64,000 nucleotides of DNA from the NCBI GenBank assembly GCA_943370285.1, contig CALRQJ020000012.1:66825-130824 (forward strand), written 5' to 3'. Numbering within the stretch: position 1 is the first letter of the stretch; every line of letters begins with the position of its first letter. Made by a program: the position numbers and the translations under genes. Under the pieces are notes generated by a model that saw only the letters and a list, made by a program, of their open reading frames with translations, was not told the DNA's origin and did no database searches. Source of the DNA: CALRQJ02 sp943370285 (GTDB taxonomy: Bacteria; Bacteroidota; Bacteroidia; Chitinophagales; Chitinophagaceae). This document shows positions 62,601 to 64,000 of this stretch, piece by piece.

Positions 62601-64000
62601 AGTGCAGCACCAGCTGATGTAACAGTAAGTTGCGATGCGGTACAAGAACCTGCTACTTTAACTGCGACTGATAATTGTGATGTTGAACCTGTAGTTACTT
62701 TTAATCAAGTAAGTACTCGTAATGCAGATGTAAACAATGCAGCGCATTACAATTACACGATTACCAGAACATGGACGGCTACAGATGCTTGTGGAAATAC
62801 ATCAAGCAAGACACAAACGATAACAGTACAAGATGTAACTAACCCAACCATCACTTGTCCTGCAAACAGAACAGTGAACTGTCAAGATGATAATACATCA
62901 TCAGCCACAGGAGTTGCTACTGCAACAGACAACTGTTCACCGGTAACAATTACACAATCACAAACATCAACACAAAGTGCAGATATCAACAATCCTGTCC
63001 ATTACAACTATGTAATCACCAGAACATGGAGAGCAACAGATGTAAGCGGCAACTTTAGTGAGTGTGTACAAGCGATTACAGTACAAGATGTAACTAACCC
63101 AACCATCACTTGTCCTGCAAACAGAACAGTTAACTGTCAAGATGATAACACCAGTGCAGCCACAGGAGTTGCTACTGCAACAGACAACTGTTCACCGGTA
63201 GCGATTACACAAACACAAACATCAACACAAAGTGCAGACATCAATAACCCTGCTCATTACAATTATGTGATCGCCAGAACCTGGAGAGCAACGGATGTAA
63301 GCGGCAATTATAGTGAGTGTGTACAAACGATAACAGTACAAGATGTAACTAACCCAGTGATCACTTGTCCTGCAAACAGAACAGTGAACTGTCAAGATGA
63401 TAACACATCATCAGCCACAGGAGTTGCCACAGCAACAGACAACTGTTCACCTGTAGCGATTACACAGTCACAAACATCAACACAAAGTGCTGATGTCAAT
63501 AATCCTGCTCATTACAACTATGTGATCACCAGAACCTGGAGAGCAACGGATGTAAGCGGCAACTTTAGTGAGTGTGTACAAACGATTACTGTACAAGATG
63601 TAACGAATCCAGCCATCACTTGTCCTGCAAACAGAACAGTGAACTGTCAAGATGATAACACATCATCAGCCACAGGTGTAGCAACAGCAACAGACAACTG
63701 TTCACCGGTAGCGATTACACAAACACAAACATCAACACAAAATGCAGACATCAATAACCCTGCTCATTACAACTATGTAATCACCAGAACATGGAGAGCA
63801 ACAGATGTAAGCGGCAACTTTAGTGAGTGTGTACAAACGATAACAGTACAAGATGTAACTAACCCAGTGATCACTTGTCCTGCAAACAGAACAGTGAACT
63901 GTCAAGATGATAACACATCATCAGCCACAGGCGTAGCAACAGCAACAGACAACTGTTCACCGGTAGCGATTACACAAACACAAACATCAACACAAAGTGC
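56607..64000 (+). CDS. Giant multidomain surface protein (NIDO-like, 6 IPT, 2 LamG, Ig-like, HYR repeats), 3' end off the window
   Basis: At least 2464 codons from the ATG at 56607, open to the right edge; an in-frame ATG at 56574 is an alternative. The signal peptide ends NNTKAQ. In order, there is a NIDO-like domain (GFWGDADTRG, RLIVYWDSVGRYPSDN, about 90-290), a beta-rich linker and six IPT/TIG domains (about 415-900). Next come a LamG domain (59311-59900, IIDEVRIWNRAL), two Ig-like/PKD-like repeats (TFCTGGSVTLTASSGASYLWS) and several HYR domains. One HYR domain is interrupted by a second LamG (61290-61830, TIDELRIWSDAR), and near-identical 85-aa repeats end the visible part. It is probably exported by T9SS and used for adhesion; its sorting domain lies outside. 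Confidence 0.92.
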   Translation, partial: MTKQWPSFVKVLFAATLFFCFANNTKAQQVIDQDASYYQQKAQLAAASQRVATNSGSPLIKAPTPLGKKGTKAGTVVYDASGTPESAARSANYTGNCTLIPRTGTGWTAITRCDDCFQQVALPFTFTYYGQNYNQVFISTNGVLSFTQGVSAYVGTPFPASGFGPLIAGFWGDADTRGLTGLSQSSSNQVFYKIEPQRLIVYWDSVGRYPSDNSLRNSFQVIISSNGNLGVSSGGSGLPGNVAIIHGEMNWVLGTASPATAVANVGFDAGDGINFFNQALITQAGTGSSNINSLDSSCRTYRVLSPNFPPKFNNLPTNNLVTVNCGQTTTLNFTVTAPETTQTSNLSFSNPSNICGITTNITNNNTATVSGSITIVGQACNVGTNTVTFTASDNDPEDPQTTTYALQVNVVAPTPTISSVSPLNAVGGTNVTITGTNFGTTGNTVTIGGINMPIVTQSATSIVATLPSGPCNGNIVVRNNCGASSTGFFYTLSVVPSIVSVSPSNAAPGSSVVISGTNFSSTGATVTIGGFNMPIVTQSATSITATLPAGVCNGNIVVRNACGTSSAGFAYTLSVIPTIVNVSPLNANGGASITISGTNFSTSGNVVTIGGINMPIMVQSATSIVAELPYDICGGDIIVRNNCGSTSNPVNYTLATVPTIVSISASGSTPGSTLVISGTKFSATGNTVSIGGFNMPITSQSSTSITVTIPVTGLCSGNIVVTNNCGNSSNGFAFTLSLIPTIVSVTPSNAVAGSTVTISGTNFGTSGNSVTIGGVNMPIVTQSATSITATLPSGICNGNIVVTNNCGSSSNGFAYTLSVMPTIVSVSPTNGAPGSTIVISGTNFGSTGNTVTIGGVNMPIVTQSATSITATIPNNVLNGNIVITNNCGTSSSGFAYTVNVPLATALHFDGINDRVNFGNPALTNITTQSLTLQATVYPTGNGSGGSTGDGGIIINKEGEYEIARWGDGTLRYALANSSPAWNWINTGYVLPLNTWSDISLVYNRSTNQILTFVNGTQVHTLSGFGDIGDADASDELWIGGRSVLGGTQFFNGIIDEVRIWNRALCGGEINVNRSCELSGLQAGLVAYYKLNHGYVNFNNAGTITATDASGNNYNGTLENFALTGTTSNWTNGTVTGTCSNFIAPTATITAGGPTTFCTGGSVTLTASSGASYLWSNGATTQSITVTAAGSYTVRVTNASGCPATSAATTITVNPLPTAIISAGGPTTFCAGSSVTLTASSGASYLWSNGATTQSINVTTSGTYTVSVTSASGCLATSAPTIITVNPLPTITCPSNITVNATTGQCGANVTFSAATATGIPTPTIAYSHASGSFFDVGTTTVTATASNSCSTVSCTFTVTVVDNQAPAITCPANISLIATSAAGAVATYTAPVGTDNCSSVTTTRTSGLASGSTFPIGTTTVTYTATDAAGLSTSCSFTVTVSGLAPQIVCPSNITVNNTPGVCGANVSFTATESTAIPASTITYSHAPGSFFPVGTTTVTATATNAVGTSSCTFTVTVVDNQPPIIVCPANISVNVDNNLCGANITVPALSVTENCNASVMLGNALAFNGNNYVDLNNLNFISAGGGKYTIEMWVKMNSYNPSYTYLFGDEQNANRGILFEISPSGYITTFHPNVGRVTSTNIQVPLNTWTHVALVQDGSTVRSYVNGIADATLLTGANLHVETANSTNVGRFPLVGRFLNGTIDELRIWSDARTGVQLSANRNIQLSGSESGLYAYYNFNQGIASGSNPGISNLLDTAPSGGNNNGTLIGFSLSGSASNWVSGIPVPGLNIANSFNSTSNASGFYPVGTTNVTWTVTDAAGNSSNCTFTVNVADNQPPVLVGVPANATVECDAVPAAVTVSATDNCTTSAVSYTETRTNGDCPSRYTLTRTWSTTDASNNTTTATQIITVQDTQAPLLSAAPANTTVECNAVPAAAPLTASDNCDNAPVVTYAETRTNGNCPSNYTLTRVWTATDACGNTSSKTQVITVQDTQAPTLSAAPADVTVSCDAVQEPATLTATDNCDVEPVVTFNQVSTRNADVNNAAHYNYTITRTWTATDACGNTSSKTQTITVQDVTNPTITCPANRTVNCQDDNTSSATGVATATDNCSPVTITQSQTSTQSADINNPVHYNYVITRTWRATDVSGNFSECVQAITVQDVTNPTITCPANRTVNCQDDNTSAATGVATATDNCSPVAITQTQTSTQSADINNPAHYNYVIARTWRATDVSGNYSECVQTITVQDVTNPVITCPANRTVNCQDDNTSSATGVATATDNCSPVAITQSQTSTQSADVNNPAHYNYVITRTWRATDVSGNFSECVQTITVQDVTNPAITCPANRTVNCQDDNTSSATGVATATDNCSPVAITQTQTSTQNADINNPAHYNYVITRTWRATDVSGNFSECVQTITVQDVTNPVITCPANRTVNCQDDNTSSATGVATATDNCSPVAITQTQTSTQS
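57849..59309 (+). repeat. Six tandem IPT/TIG-encoding repeats (243 bp)
   Basis: The ATG of the conserved Asn-Met-Pro-Ile step recurs at 57960, 58203, 58446, 58689, 58935 and 59178, spacing 243, 243, 243, 246 and 243 bp. Each unit begins TIVSVSP-like, contains SGTNF and TIGG, and ends with a NNCG...F-Y-TL strand. Units are diverged, so they are older than the 255-bp repeats. Confidence 0.92.
62836..64000 (+). repeat. 255-bp near-identical tandem repeats encoding HYR-like domains
   Basis: The anchor TAACTAACCCA or its variant begins at 62836, 63091, 63346, 63601 and 63856, exactly 255 bp (85 aa) apart. The units encode NPTITCPANRTVNCQDDN and TRTWRATDVSGN with very few differences. The array continues off the window. 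The high identity points to recent expansion or homogenisation. Confidence 0.95.

Noticed and set aside
62836..64000. Possible CRISPR array
   Set aside because: The 255-bp units are contiguous, in frame and translate into HYR-like domains; there are no short repeats with unique spacers.

Overview
The window looks like a chromosomal segment of a Bacteroidota bacterium, most likely Chitinophagaceae or a close relative. The reasons are low GC and AT-rich intergenic DNA, type IX secretion (T9SS) cargo with PKD, IPT and HYR repeats, a CHU_C-type gliding-motility C-terminal domain, lipoproteins with short signal peptides ending in Cys, MG2/TonB-plug proteins, GH92/GH29/GHL10 glycosidases, and the absence of clear Shine-Dalgarno sequences. 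I found no rRNA or tRNA genes, CRISPR array, transposase or integrase.

Layout. 1-2743 (minus) is a large secreted RCC1-repeat protein running off the left edge. 3062-5866 holds a LytTR response regulator and a TPR-type sensor histidine kinase, convergent and overlapping at their 3' ends. 6060-8400 is an MlaE/MlaF/MlaD-type lipid transport operon. 8408-10459 has two tandem S66 LD-carboxypeptidase paralogues. 10863-13001 is metG, with a 7-bp tandem repeat inside the coding sequence. 13074-17047 (minus) encodes a beta-CASP nuclease-like protein, a DUF4442 protein, a thioredoxin-like protein and a papain-like peptidase. 17095-26776 is a glycan/cell-wall-related cluster on both strands: GH92, two GHL10 proteins, an AmpG-like MFS permease, an SGNH hydrolase, a DUF4434 protein, a NAGPA-type phosphodiester glycosidase and a protein with an L,D-transpeptidase-like motif. 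27728-28594 is a repeat-rich intergenic region. 28595-32539 is an ECF sigma / anti-sigma / Spy-like / YHYH / Spy-like / SCO / MORN operon. 32540-46602 carries outer-membrane and surface proteins, an M32 peptidase, two PKD proteins, a GH29 fucosidase and a YdeI-like protein.

46796-50954 is the most unusual part. Five single genes, all on the minus strand, are separated by imperfectly palindromic spacers. The short inverted repeat around each gene is private to that gene, while the inner arms pair across the spacer. This is the logic of integron gene cassettes with attC sites, but no integrase is present. 51223-56241 has a penicillin-acylase family protein, a small membrane protein and gyrB. 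56607 to the right edge is a giant secreted adhesin-like protein (NIDO-like, six IPT, LamG, Ig-like, HYR with a nested LamG, then near-identical 255-bp repeats).

Two 21-22 bp-period direct repeats, one in front of the LytTR regulator and left-edge T9SS gene and one in front of the right-edge T9SS gene, suggest that the LytTR system may control itself and both large surface proteins.
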